From Chloroflexota bacterium (GTDB lineage Bacteria > Chloroflexota > Anaerolineae > JAAYZQ01): a stretch of DNA of 64,000 nt. Both the position numbers and the translations under genes were made by a program. Of the stretch, positions 16,781-24,581 are shown piece by piece. The notes beneath the pieces are model-generated. The model had not been told where the DNA came from and ran no database searches. It saw only the letters and a list, made by a program, of their open reading frames with translations. The stretch is from positions 59,996-123,995 of the forward strand of contig JAGVRI010000009.1 of the NCBI GenBank assembly GCA_018606645.1, read 5' to 3'. Position 1 is the stretch's first letter. Every line of letters begins with the position of its first letter.

Positions 16781-17722
16781 ATGAGGAAGGTGGCAGTGGT
16801 TGCGATTGGAGGAAATTCTTTGATCAAGGACCCGGCTCATCAGACAGTTCCCGACCAGTATGCGGCAGCCCACGAGACCTGCATCCACATTGCCGGCATG
16901 ATCGAGCAGGGCTGGGACGTAGCCATTGGCCACGGCAACGGACCGCAGGTCGGTTTCATCCTGCGCCGATCGGAACTGGCCCGCCATGAACTCCACGAGG
17001 TGCCGCTAGATTTCTGCGGAGCCGATACGCAGGGAGCGATCGGCTATATGCTCCAACAGAATCTGTACAACGAATTTCGTCGGCGGGGCATGCAGAAACA
17101 GGCCGCGACGGTGGTGACTCAAGTCCTGGTGGACCGCAACGACCCTGCCTTCAAGAATCCGACCAAACCGATCGGTTCGTTCATGAGCGAGGAGGACGCC
17201 AGGAAGCGCCGGGAGCTTGAGGGGTGGGATGTAATCGAAGACGCGGGCCGGGGTTGGCGACGGGTAGTCCCTTCGCCCCTGCCGGTGCGTGTGATCGAGC
17301 GCGATGCGGTCAAAGAACTGATCGATGCCGGTTTTGTGGTCATTACCGTCGGCGGCGGCGGCATCCCGGTCATCGAGGATGAGCAGGGCAATCTGGTGGG
17401 AGTGGCCGCAGTCATTGACAAAGATTATGCCAGCAGTCTGCTGGCCACCAGCATCGGCGCCGATCTGCTGCTGATCTCCACCGCCGTGGAGAAGGTGGCG
17501 CTGAACTATGGCAAGCCGAACCAACGCTGGATCGATCAGATGACCGTCGCCGAGGCCAAACAATACATGGCCGAAGGTCATTTTGCCCCAGGCAGCATGA
17601 AGCCCAAGATCGAGGCCTCCATCTGGTTTCTGGAAAGAGGCGGCAAGGAGGCGCTGATCACCAATCCGGAGAACATTGAGCGGGCTCTGGAGGGAAAAAC
17701 CGGAACCCGCATCGTTCCGTAG
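16781..17722 (+). CDS. arcC: carbamate kinase
   Basis: The 313-residue product is full-length for carbamate kinase, which makes ATP from carbamoyl phosphate and ADP in the cytosol. The N-terminal AIGGNSL phosphate loop, GHGNGPQVG, the central GGGGIPV and DKDYASSLLA (carbamate kinase signature) and the C-terminal GSMKPKIEA are all present. GAGGAGG lies upstream of the ATG. No arginine deiminase or ornithine carbamoyltransferase gene is nearby; instead it starts the corrinoid methyltransferase run, and the next gene begins directly after its stop. Whether carbamate kinase serves that pathway (for example nitrogen release from an N-methyl compound) is open. Confidence 0.92.
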   Translation: MRKVAVVAIGGNSLIKDPAHQTVPDQYAAAHETCIHIAGMIEQGWDVAIGHGNGPQVGFILRRSELARHELHEVPLDFCGADTQGAIGYMLQQNLYNEFRRRGMQKQAATVVTQVLVDRNDPAFKNPTKPIGSFMSEEDARKRRELEGWDVIEDAGRGWRRVVPSPLPVRVIERDAVKELIDAGFVVITVGGGGIPVIEDEQGNLVGVAAVIDKDYASSLLATSIGADLLLISTAVEKVALNYGKPNQRWIDQMTVAEAKQYMAEGHFAPGSMKPKIEASIWFLERGGKEALITNPENIERALEGKTGTRIVP

Positions 17723-18529
17723 ATGGAACCGTTGGAACTGGCATCGCTGATTTCGACCATCATCCGGCGCGAAGTGGCCCAAGCGGGCACGCTGACCGCG
17801 TACCGGGACCCGCTGTGCCGCTGGGTGACCGCGGAAGCTCCCGGGTTCGCGGAGCTGCGTCGGCGGCTCCATCCTGCCCATCTGATGCCTCACGACCTGC
17901 TGCCGGGGGCCCGGTCGGTCGTCTCCTTTTTCCTGCCCTTTGCCCCGTGGGTGGTCGAGGCCAACGCCCGAGATAGAGTAAAAGTGGCCCAAGAGTGGGC
18001 GGTGGCCTATGTCGAGACCAATTCGCTCATCGGGCGCATCAACGCCCGTTTGATCGAATCCCTGGCCGAACATGGCATCCGCGCTGCCGCCGAGCCAGCC
18101 ACCCACAACTTTGACCCGGTGACTCTGCTCAGCCGCTGGTCCCACAAGAGCGTGGCGGTGATCGCCGGACTGGGCAGTTTTGGCCTGCATCAGATGGTGA
18201 TTACCGACGCTGGTTGCGCTGGCCGCTTTGGCAGCCTGGTGCTGGATGCCGAACTGCCCGATTTGACGCCTGCGTCCCGAGAGCGATGTCTGTTCTTCCA
18301 TGATGGCAGTTGCCTGGAGTGCGTGCAACGTTGCCCGGTTCACGCCCTGGATGCAAACCGGCCGCTGGATAAGGGACGCTGCTACCATCACTTGCTTACC
18401 GTCGCCGCTCAATATCAAACCGTGGGCATTGCCGATGTGTGCGGCAAGTGCGCCCTCGGCCCTTGCTCTCTCGGTTCGGCGGTCGAAGGACCTGCCACGG
18501 AGGCGATGGACCGGGGGACGGGCGTTTGA
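17723..18529 (+). CDS. QueG-like (COG1600) iron-sulfur protein beside corrinoid genes
   Basis: The 268-residue product has a ferredoxin-type cluster (Cys197, Cys200, Cys204 in CLECVQRCP, with Cys189 before) and a second Cys group (Cys240, Cys243, Cys248 in CGKCALGPC). The N-terminal part resembles the cobalamin-binding half of epoxyqueuosine reductase, an enzyme that uses B12 and two 4Fe-4S clusters. Its place directly after arcC and 42 bases before a corrinoid protein gene suggests an electron donor that re-reduces the inactive Co(II) corrinoid, or a corrinoid reductase, rather than queuosine synthesis; this is inference. The RamA-type activator usually found in such clusters is absent. Confidence 0.75.
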   Translation: MEPLELASLISTIIRREVAQAGTLTAYRDPLCRWVTAEAPGFAELRRRLHPAHLMPHDLLPGARSVVSFFLPFAPWVVEANARDRVKVAQEWAVAYVETNSLIGRINARLIESLAEHGIRAAAEPATHNFDPVTLLSRWSHKSVAVIAGLGSFGLHQMVITDAGCAGRFGSLVLDAELPDLTPASRERCLFFHDGSCLECVQRCPVHALDANRPLDKGRCYHHLLTVAAQYQTVGIADVCGKCALGPCSLGSAVEGPATEAMDRGTGV

Positions 18530-18571
18530 ATCGTCTTTGATTATCCTATCTGAAACCAAGGAGGGACACCG

Positions 18572-19222
18572 ATGGTCAGAGAAAGGATTTTTGAGGAGAT
18601 GGCCCAGGCGGTCATCGACGGCCTGCCCGACAAAGCGCGCGCCCTGGCTCACGACGCGATCCAGGCCGGGATCGATCCGCTGGAGGCAATCGAACGAGGC
18701 TTCAAGGCCGGTATGGATGTCGTCGGCGATGGGTTTGCCAAAGGCGAGCTGTTTATCCCGGACCTGATGATGAGCGGCGAAGCGATGAAGGCCGCTATCG
18801 CCGCCCTGGAGCCAGAGCTGATGAAACGCAAACAGCAGCGCCAGGTGTTGGGCAGGGTGGTCATCGGGACGGTGCAGGGCGATATCCACGAGATCGGCAA
18901 GACGCTGGTCGCCACGATGCTGGCCGCGAGCGGGTTCGAGGTGCACGACCTGGGGGTGGATGTATCTCCCCAACGGTTCGTGGACATGGTCCGTCAGGTG
19001 GATGCCAACGTGGTGGGCCTGTCGGCCCTGCTGACGACCACCTTGCTGAACCAGGAGACGGTGATCCTGACCCTCAAGGAAGCCGGGTTGCGCGACAAGG
19101 TCAAGGTGATCGTCGGCGGCGTACCCGCCAGCCCGGAATGGGCGGAGGAGATCGGAGCCGATGGCTATGCCGAAAACGCGACCGAGGCCGTCGAGGTGGT
19201 CAAGCGGATGGTAGGCGTCTGA
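18572..19222 (+). CDS. mttC: corrinoid (B12-binding) methyl-carrier protein, MttC/MtbC-like
   Basis: The 216-residue product has the two-domain form of methyltransferase corrinoid proteins: a helical cap (about 1-90, with DGFAKGELFIPDLMMSGEAM) and a Rossmann B12 domain (about 92-215). The base-off/His-on motif is GDIHEIG (Asp104, His106, Gly109), followed by GVDV and the GG of VGGVP. It carries the methyl group between MttB-like and acceptor methyltransferases in the cytosol. AAGGAGG precedes the ATG by 8 bases. The symbol is by analogy with trimethylamine systems; the true substrate is unknown. Confidence 0.92.
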   Translation: MVRERIFEEMAQAVIDGLPDKARALAHDAIQAGIDPLEAIERGFKAGMDVVGDGFAKGELFIPDLMMSGEAMKAAIAALEPELMKRKQQRQVLGRVVIGTVQGDIHEIGKTLVATMLAASGFEVHDLGVDVSPQRFVDMVRQVDANVVGLSALLTTTLLNQETVILTLKEAGLRDKVKVIVGGVPASPEWAEEIGADGYAENATEAVEVVKRMVGV

Positions 19223-19243
19223 GCCTGGGGAAGGAGAAGGATC

Positions 19244-20131
19244 ATGCGCCCCGCCATTCTGGATCGATTGGCCTCAGGACAGGTGTTGATTGCCGATGGC
19301 GCCACCGGAACGATGCTGCAATCGGCCGGTTTGCCCACAGGAGTGCCTGGCGAGGCGTGGGTCTTGGACCGACCTGAGCAGATCCTGGCCCTGCACCGCG
19401 CTTACTTGGAGGCCGGTTCTCAGCTCATCCTGACCACCACCTTTGGCGGCAGCCGCGCCCGACTGGCAAAAGCCGGGCTCGATCATCAGGTGGAGGCGAT
19501 CAACCGCCGCGCCGCCGAACTGGCCCGTCAGGCGGCCGGGGATGAGGCGTATGTGGGCGGCGACATCGGCCCTACCGGTGAGATGATGCAGCCGCTCGGG
19601 AAACTGACCTATGAAACAGCGGTCGAGTTCTTTGCCGAACAAGCCCGGGCTCTGGCGGCCGGCGGAGTGGATGTCATCTATATTGAGACGATGAGCGACT
19701 TGAACGAAGCCAGAGCGGCCGTCCAGGGAGCCCAACAAGCCTGCGATCTGCCGGTCTTTTGCACCTTCAGTTTCGATACCCGCGGTCGGACCAATATGGG
19801 GGTGAGGCCATCGCAGGCCGCCCAGACCATGGCCGCTTTGGGGGTAGCGGCGGTCGGGGCGAACTGCGGCCATGCGCCGGAAGAGGTACTGGAGATTCTG
19901 CCCCAGATGCGGGAGGCCGCCCCTGAGGCCTATCTGATCGCCAAACCCAACGCCGGCATCCCTCGTATGGTCCAGCGTCAGGTGGTCTATGATGCCACGC
20001 CCGAACGGATGGCCGAATTGGCCCGGCAGTATGTGGAGCTGGGGGCGCGCATCGTCGGCGCCTGCTGCGGCTCTTCGCCGGCCCACATCTCGGCCATCGC
20101 CGCCGCCATTCACGGAGAAAGGGGGTCATGA
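19244..20131 (+). CDS. homocysteine S-methyltransferase family protein
   Basis: The 295-residue product is a zinc-dependent methyltransferase domain as in BHMT and the N-terminal module of MetH. The zinc cysteines are Cys208 (GANCG) and Cys274-Cys275 (GACCGSSP). DGATGTMLQ opens the barrel. Its acceptor would be homocysteine or a similar thiol. It lies between the corrinoid protein and the MttB-like gene, whose ATG overlaps its stop (ATGA), so the three are translationally linked. The set could pass a methyl group from a quaternary amine via the corrinoid to homocysteine, giving methionine. Tetrahydrofolate-dependent MtbA/MetH parts are not seen here. Confidence 0.9.
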   Translation: MRPAILDRLASGQVLIADGATGTMLQSAGLPTGVPGEAWVLDRPEQILALHRAYLEAGSQLILTTTFGGSRARLAKAGLDHQVEAINRRAAELARQAAGDEAYVGGDIGPTGEMMQPLGKLTYETAVEFFAEQARALAAGGVDVIYIETMSDLNEARAAVQGAQQACDLPVFCTFSFDTRGRTNMGVRPSQAAQTMAALGVAAVGANCGHAPEEVLEILPQMREAAPEAYLIAKPNAGIPRMVQRQVVYDATPERMAELARQYVELGARIVGACCGSSPAHISAIAAAIHGERGS

Positions 20132-21585
20132 ACATGAGAGCGAATTATCAGGTCAACGCAACGCCGCAGTTCCGCGTGCTGTCGGAGGATCAGATCGAAG
20201 AGATCTATTTCTCCGCCTTGGAGGTCCTGGAGCGGGTGGGGATGCGGATCTACAGCGAGGAGGGGGTAGCCCTGCTGCGCGACGCCGGAAGCCGGGTGCA
20301 GGGCGATCGGGTATGGATCCCCTCGTGGCTGGTCCAAGAGGCGCTGACCACCGTCCCCAGCCGGATTGTCATCGCCGGACGTGATCGTAACAAGCGCGTG
20401 TATCTGGAGAAGGACAAGATCTATTTCGGCACCGGCTCTGACTGCCCTTCTCTGGTCGATCCGTACACCGACGCGGTGCGCAAATATACCTTCGACGATG
20501 TGTACAATGCGGCCCGCATCTCCGATGCCCTGCCCCATATTGACTTTCACATGTCGCTGGGCCTGACTTCCGGGGTGTTGGCTCAGACCTACGATCGCCA
20601 CCAGTTTCTGGCGATGCTCAAGGGCACGTCCAAGCCGCTGGTCATCACCGCTGTGGACCGGGAAGGGTTGGCCGATCAGTATCAGATGGCCTGTGAGGTG
20701 CTGGGCGGCCCGGAGGAGTTTGCCCGGTTGCCCCTGTTCGTTGTCTATATTGAACCGAGCTCTCCCCTGAACCACTCGGTGGAGGCCGTGGAAAAGCTCC
20801 TCTACTCGGCGGAGAAGGGCATCCCGATGATCTATACCCCGTGCACCATGTGTGGTGCGACCGCCCCAATGACGATGGCCGGCGGTATGGTCCAGTGCCT
20901 GGCCGAGTGCCTGGTCGGCGTGGTGTTATCTCAGCTCCGGCGCAAGGGAGCGGCGGTGATCATCGGCGGCGTCGGCTCGATCATGGACATGTCCACTTCG
21001 ATCCTGTCCTACGGGGCGCCGGAAATGGTCCTGCTCAGCGCGGCCATGACCGATGTCGCCAAGTGGCTGCGTTTGCCCATGTTCTCCACTGCCGGCTGCT
21101 CTGATTCCAAGGTCCTGGATCAGCAGGCCGCGATCGAATCGGCCGTCTCGGTGGTCGTGGCGGCGCTCTCCGGGGCCAACCTGATCCACGATGTCGGCTA
21201 TCTGGAATCGGGATTGCTGGGGTCGTTTGACATGCTGGTTATGTCCAATGAGGTGATCGGCCTGGCGAAACGTATCCTGAGCGGGATCACGGTCACCCCA
21301 GAAACATTGGCGGTGGATGTCATTGAGCGGGTCGGTCCGGGGGGCCAGTATCTCACCCAGGAGCACACCCGCCGCCATTTCCGCGCGGAAACCTGGTTGC
21401 CGACCCTGATGGATCGCCAGATGCGTCGGGGATGGGAAGCTTCGGGGCGCAAAACCATGGCGGACCGGGTGCGGGCCAAGGTGCTGGACATCCTGGAACA
21501 CCATCAGCCGATGCCCATCCCCGCCGAGGTGGAAGCCCGGTTGAAGGCCATCGTCGCTGAAGCCGACGCCCGACACGCAAGCTGA
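20128..21585 (+). CDS. mttB: MttB-type (trimethylamine/betaine) methyltransferase, non-pyrrolysine
   Basis: The 485-residue product is an MttB superfamily TIM-barrel that demethylates methylamines or quaternary amines on to a corrinoid protein. Recognisable parts are FGTGSDCPS near residue 100, the TPCTMCGATAPMT core and GGVGSIMDMSTS later. No in-frame amber codon is present, so this is the non-Pyl subgroup (as for glycine betaine, carnitine or proline-betaine MTs in other bacteria), not a classical trimethylamine MT. It overlaps the previous stop as ATGA. Possible substrates are glycine betaine or a related compound. A perfect 9-bp inverted repeat (21609-21640) follows before ridA. Confidence 0.9.
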   Translation: MNMRANYQVNATPQFRVLSEDQIEEIYFSALEVLERVGMRIYSEEGVALLRDAGSRVQGDRVWIPSWLVQEALTTVPSRIVIAGRDRNKRVYLEKDKIYFGTGSDCPSLVDPYTDAVRKYTFDDVYNAARISDALPHIDFHMSLGLTSGVLAQTYDRHQFLAMLKGTSKPLVITAVDREGLADQYQMACEVLGGPEEFARLPLFVVYIEPSSPLNHSVEAVEKLLYSAEKGIPMIYTPCTMCGATAPMTMAGGMVQCLAECLVGVVLSQLRRKGAAVIIGGVGSIMDMSTSILSYGAPEMVLLSAAMTDVAKWLRLPMFSTAGCSDSKVLDQQAAIESAVSVVVAALSGANLIHDVGYLESGLLGSFDMLVMSNEVIGLAKRILSGITVTPETLAVDVIERVGPGGQYLTQEHTRRHFRAETWLPTLMDRQMRRGWEASGRKTMADRVRAKVLDILEHHQPMPIPAEVEARLKAIVAEADARHAS

Positions 21586-21608
21586 ACCGGTTGCACGAGT
21601 TGAAATCC

Positions 21609-21640
21609 AGCCAGCCACGCCCGGTCGTGCCTGGCTGGCT
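21609..21640. repeat. 9-bp inverted repeat between mttB and ridA
   Basis: AGCCAGCCA (21609-21617) and TGGCTGGCT (21632-21640) are perfect arms around a 14-base loop. No U-run follows, so it is more likely a stem that affects processing or translation than a terminator. Confidence 0.55.
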
Positions 21641-21675
21641 CCGGTGCACGCAGTCCAACATAGGAGGTGAAGGAG

Positions 21676-22104
21676 ATGGACAAGGAGATCATTGCTACCA
21701 CCCAGGCCCCGGCTGCCGTCGGCCCTTACTCGCAGGGAGTGCGCGCTGCCGAATTGATCTACACCGCCGGCCAGTTGGGGATCGTCCCAGACACCAAGGA
21801 ATTCGCCGGACCTGACATCGAGAGCCAGACGCGACAGGCGCTGGAGAACCTGAAAGCAGTGCTGGAAGCGGGAGGTTCCTGCCTGAAGCACGTGATCAAG
21901 ACCACCGTCTTTCTGGCGGACATGGGGGAATTCGCCCGCATGAACAGCGTCTACGCCCAGTTCTTCCCGGAAGCGCCCCCGGCTCGTTCGACGGTCCAGG
22001 TGGCGGCCTTGCCCCTTGGCGGGCGGGTGGAGATCGAAGCCGTCGCCATGGCCTGTGATTGCCAGGGAGGCACGCAGGAATGCCATTGCGACTGTCATGA
22101 CTGA
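21676..22104 (+). CDS. ridA: RidA-family reactive-imine deaminase with Cys-rich tail
   Basis: The 142-residue product is a RidA/YjgF protein that hydrolyses reactive enamine/imine intermediates in the cytosol as a trimer. APAAVGPYSQG and YTAGQLG at the N-terminus, the conserved Arg in PARSTVQV and the VEIEAVA end are typical. After that end a 17-residue extension CDCQGGTQECHCDCHD is present, with five cysteines and two histidines, unlike usual RidA proteins. It could bind metal or be a redox tag. GGAGGTGA precedes the ATG at 21676 by 7 bases. Sitting behind MttB it may protect against imines from amine breakdown (inference). Confidence 0.9.
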   Translation: MDKEIIATTQAPAAVGPYSQGVRAAELIYTAGQLGIVPDTKEFAGPDIESQTRQALENLKAVLEAGGSCLKHVIKTTVFLADMGEFARMNSVYAQFFPEAPPARSTVQVAALPLGGRVEIEAVAMACDCQGGTQECHCDCHD

Positions 22105-22160
22105 GCCCGACACCCGGGCACGCCGTAGCGTCGGCAAAAGGTACCTGGGCAGGAGGAACG

Positions 22161-24569
22161 ATGAAACGATTGGGCCGAATCTTGATCGCAATCGGAATCG
22201 TGTTGTTGATCCTGGTCCTGATCCTGGCCGGAATCGGAGCCTGGTGGGTGCGTCGCCCATGGCCGCAGGTCAAGGGTGAGATCCGGGTTCCGGGCTTGTC
22301 TGCGCCGGTGGAGGTGGTCCGTGACCGATGGGGCGTGCCCCATCTCTACGCCGAAAACGAACATGACCTCTTTTTCGCCCAGGGCTATGTCCATGCTCAG
22401 GATCGGCTGTGGCAGATGGAATTCAGCCGGCGGATCGGCAGCGGCACCCTGAGCGCGGCGCTGGGTGAGGCAACCTTGGACACCGATCGTTTCCTGCGCA
22501 CCATCGGCCTGCGCCGTGCAGCGGAAAAGGACTGGGCCAAACTGGACGAAGAGGCCCGTGCCATCCTGCAAGCGTATGCCGACGGAGTGAACGCCTATAT
22601 CGAATCCCATCGGGACCGCCTGCCCCTGGAATTCTCCCTGGTGGGCGTGGACCCTGCCCCTTGGACCCCGATTGATACCCTGGCCTGGGGCAAGATCATG
22701 AGCTACAACCTGTGTGGCAATTACGACATGGAGCTGTTGCGCGCCCGCCTCATCGCCGAGTTGGGTGAGGAAGCTGCCCAACAGCTTCTGCCGCCTTATC
22801 CGGAAGGCGCGCCGGTCATCGTTCCTCCCGAAGCGCGCAGCTATGCCTGGCTGCGGGGAGCCGATTGGGAGACCATAGACCGATTGATCGGCCTGCGCAG
22901 GAGTCCGGGCGCCGATTGGGGCAGCAACAACTGGGTGGTGCATGGCAGTCGCACCACGACGGGTCAGCCCTTGTTGGCGGACGATACCCACCTGGACCTC
23001 AGTATGCCTTCCATCTGGTACGAGAATGGGTTGCATGGCGGCCGCTTTGATGTGGTCGGCTTTTCCTTCCCCGGCGTGCCGATGGTCATCATCGGCCACA
23101 ATGCCCGGATTGCCTGGGGGGTCACCAATTTGCCGGCCGATGTCCAGGATTTCTATATCGAGAAACTGGACGATGCGGACCATCCCACCCGCTACGAATT
23201 CAAGGGCCAGTGGCATGATCTGGAGATTGTGCATGAGACCATTGAGGTCAAGGGCGGAACCCCGGTTCCGTTGGAGGTCCGCATCACCCGCCATGGCCCG
23301 ATCATGAACGAAGCCATTGGCGACCTGGAAGAAGCCGAACCGCTGGCGCTCCAATGGACGGCTCTGGAAGGCACCGACCTGTTCTATGCGGTGATGCTGC
23401 TGGACCTGGCCACCGACTGGGAGAGCTTTCGCCACGCCCTCCGCTACTGGGACGTCCCCAGCCAGAACTTTGTCTATGCCGATGTGGACGGTCATATCGG
23501 CTATCAGTCGCCAGGCAAGATCCCCCGACGCGCGCCTGGACACCAGGGACTGGTGCCGGTGCCCGGTTGGACCGGCGAGTATGAATGGCAGGGCTTTATT
23601 CCTTTCGACGAACTGCCCAGCGTGCTGGACCCACCCACCGGCTATATCAGCACGGCCAACAACAAAGTGGTACCCGATGACTATCCGTACCATCTGGCCT
23701 ATGAATGGTCTGCCCCGTACCGGGCGCAACGGATCGCCGACCTGTTGGCAGCCGACGACCGCGTGTCGCTGGAAGAGGTCCAGGCCCTCCACGCCCAGAC
23801 CTACTCGCTGCCGGCCGAGGCATTGCGCCCCTACCTGCTGAAGGTGAAACCGGAAAACGACTTGCAGGCTCGTGCCCTGCAGCGGGTGCAGGAGTGGGAC
23901 CTGTATCTGGAAGCAGACCGGGTGGGCGCCTCGGTCTATCAGGTCTGGTACTGGTTCCTGGTCCAGAATACCTTGCGCGATGAGCTGGGCGACGAACTGA
24001 TGGAAGAGTATATCGAGTACTCCAGTATGCACGTGCCGATGATGATCGCCTGGATGGCCCAGCCGGACAATCCCTGGTTCGATGACCGGACCACCCCCCA
24101 GACCGAAACCCGGGATGAGATCGTGCAACGCAGCCTGACCGATGCCGTCGCCTGGCTGAGCGAGAGGTACGGGCAGAACCCCGACCGGTGGCAATGGGGT
24201 CGGCTGCACGCCAAGACCTTTGTCCATCAGCCTCTCGGCCAGAGCGGGATCGGTCTGCTGGAACGGCTGTTCAACAGCCGGACCGTGCCGGCGCGGGGCG
24301 ACCCATTCACCGTGGACGCGGCGTGGTTCGATTACAACGAGCCGTTCGCCATGACCGGCGGCGTGTCGCAGCGATACATCGCCGATCTGCACGATCTGGA
24401 TAACTCGTGGACCATGCATACCACCGGTCAGAGCGGCCACCTCTTCCATCCCCACCGGGAAGATTTCATCCGGTCGTGGCAAAACGTGGAATACCATCCG
24501 ATGCCCTTCCGCCGGGAGGCCGTCGAGGCCCACGCCGAGGCCACGCTGAGGCTGGTCCCCGCTCCGTAA
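22161..24569 (+). CDS. penicillin acylase-family (Ntn-hydrolase) amidase
   Basis: The 802-residue product has an N-terminal membrane anchor (residues ~5-30, LLILVLILAGIG) and the S45 penicillin acylase fold. Auto-cleavage should free Ser255 in WGSNNWVV as the N-terminal nucleophile; the precursor part is residues 31-254. VRDRWGVPHLYAEN, FAQGYVHAQDRLW and NARIAWGVTN are family blocks, and HTTGQSGHLFHPHR is near the end. Members hydrolyse amides such as N-acyl homoserine lactones or beta-lactams; the substrate is not predictable. It probably acts outside the cell, membrane-bound. It is 12 bases from the next gene. Confidence 0.9.
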   Translation: MKRLGRILIAIGIVLLILVLILAGIGAWWVRRPWPQVKGEIRVPGLSAPVEVVRDRWGVPHLYAENEHDLFFAQGYVHAQDRLWQMEFSRRIGSGTLSAALGEATLDTDRFLRTIGLRRAAEKDWAKLDEEARAILQAYADGVNAYIESHRDRLPLEFSLVGVDPAPWTPIDTLAWGKIMSYNLCGNYDMELLRARLIAELGEEAAQQLLPPYPEGAPVIVPPEARSYAWLRGADWETIDRLIGLRRSPGADWGSNNWVVHGSRTTTGQPLLADDTHLDLSMPSIWYENGLHGGRFDVVGFSFPGVPMVIIGHNARIAWGVTNLPADVQDFYIEKLDDADHPTRYEFKGQWHDLEIVHETIEVKGGTPVPLEVRITRHGPIMNEAIGDLEEAEPLALQWTALEGTDLFYAVMLLDLATDWESFRHALRYWDVPSQNFVYADVDGHIGYQSPGKIPRRAPGHQGLVPVPGWTGEYEWQGFIPFDELPSVLDPPTGYISTANNKVVPDDYPYHLAYEWSAPYRAQRIADLLAADDRVSLEEVQALHAQTYSLPAEALRPYLLKVKPENDLQARALQRVQEWDLYLEADRVGASVYQVWYWFLVQNTLRDELGDELMEEYIEYSSMHVPMMIAWMAQPDNPWFDDRTTPQTETRDEIVQRSLTDAVAWLSERYGQNPDRWQWGRLHAKTFVHQPLGQSGIGLLERLFNSRTVPARGDPFTVDAAWFDYNEPFAMTGGVSQRYIADLHDLDNSWTMHTTGQSGHLFHPHREDFIRSWQNVEYHPMPFRREAVEAHAEATLRLVPAP

Positions 24570-24581
24570 CGTCTGAAGGGG

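Noticed and set aside
17006..18973. 655-codon antisense frame over arcC and the corrinoid genes
   Set aside because: It is a GC-driven shadow of well-identified genes, with no domain of its own.
20128..21585. Pyrrolysine in the MttB-like gene
   Set aside because: There is no in-frame amber codon; the gene is open over its full length.
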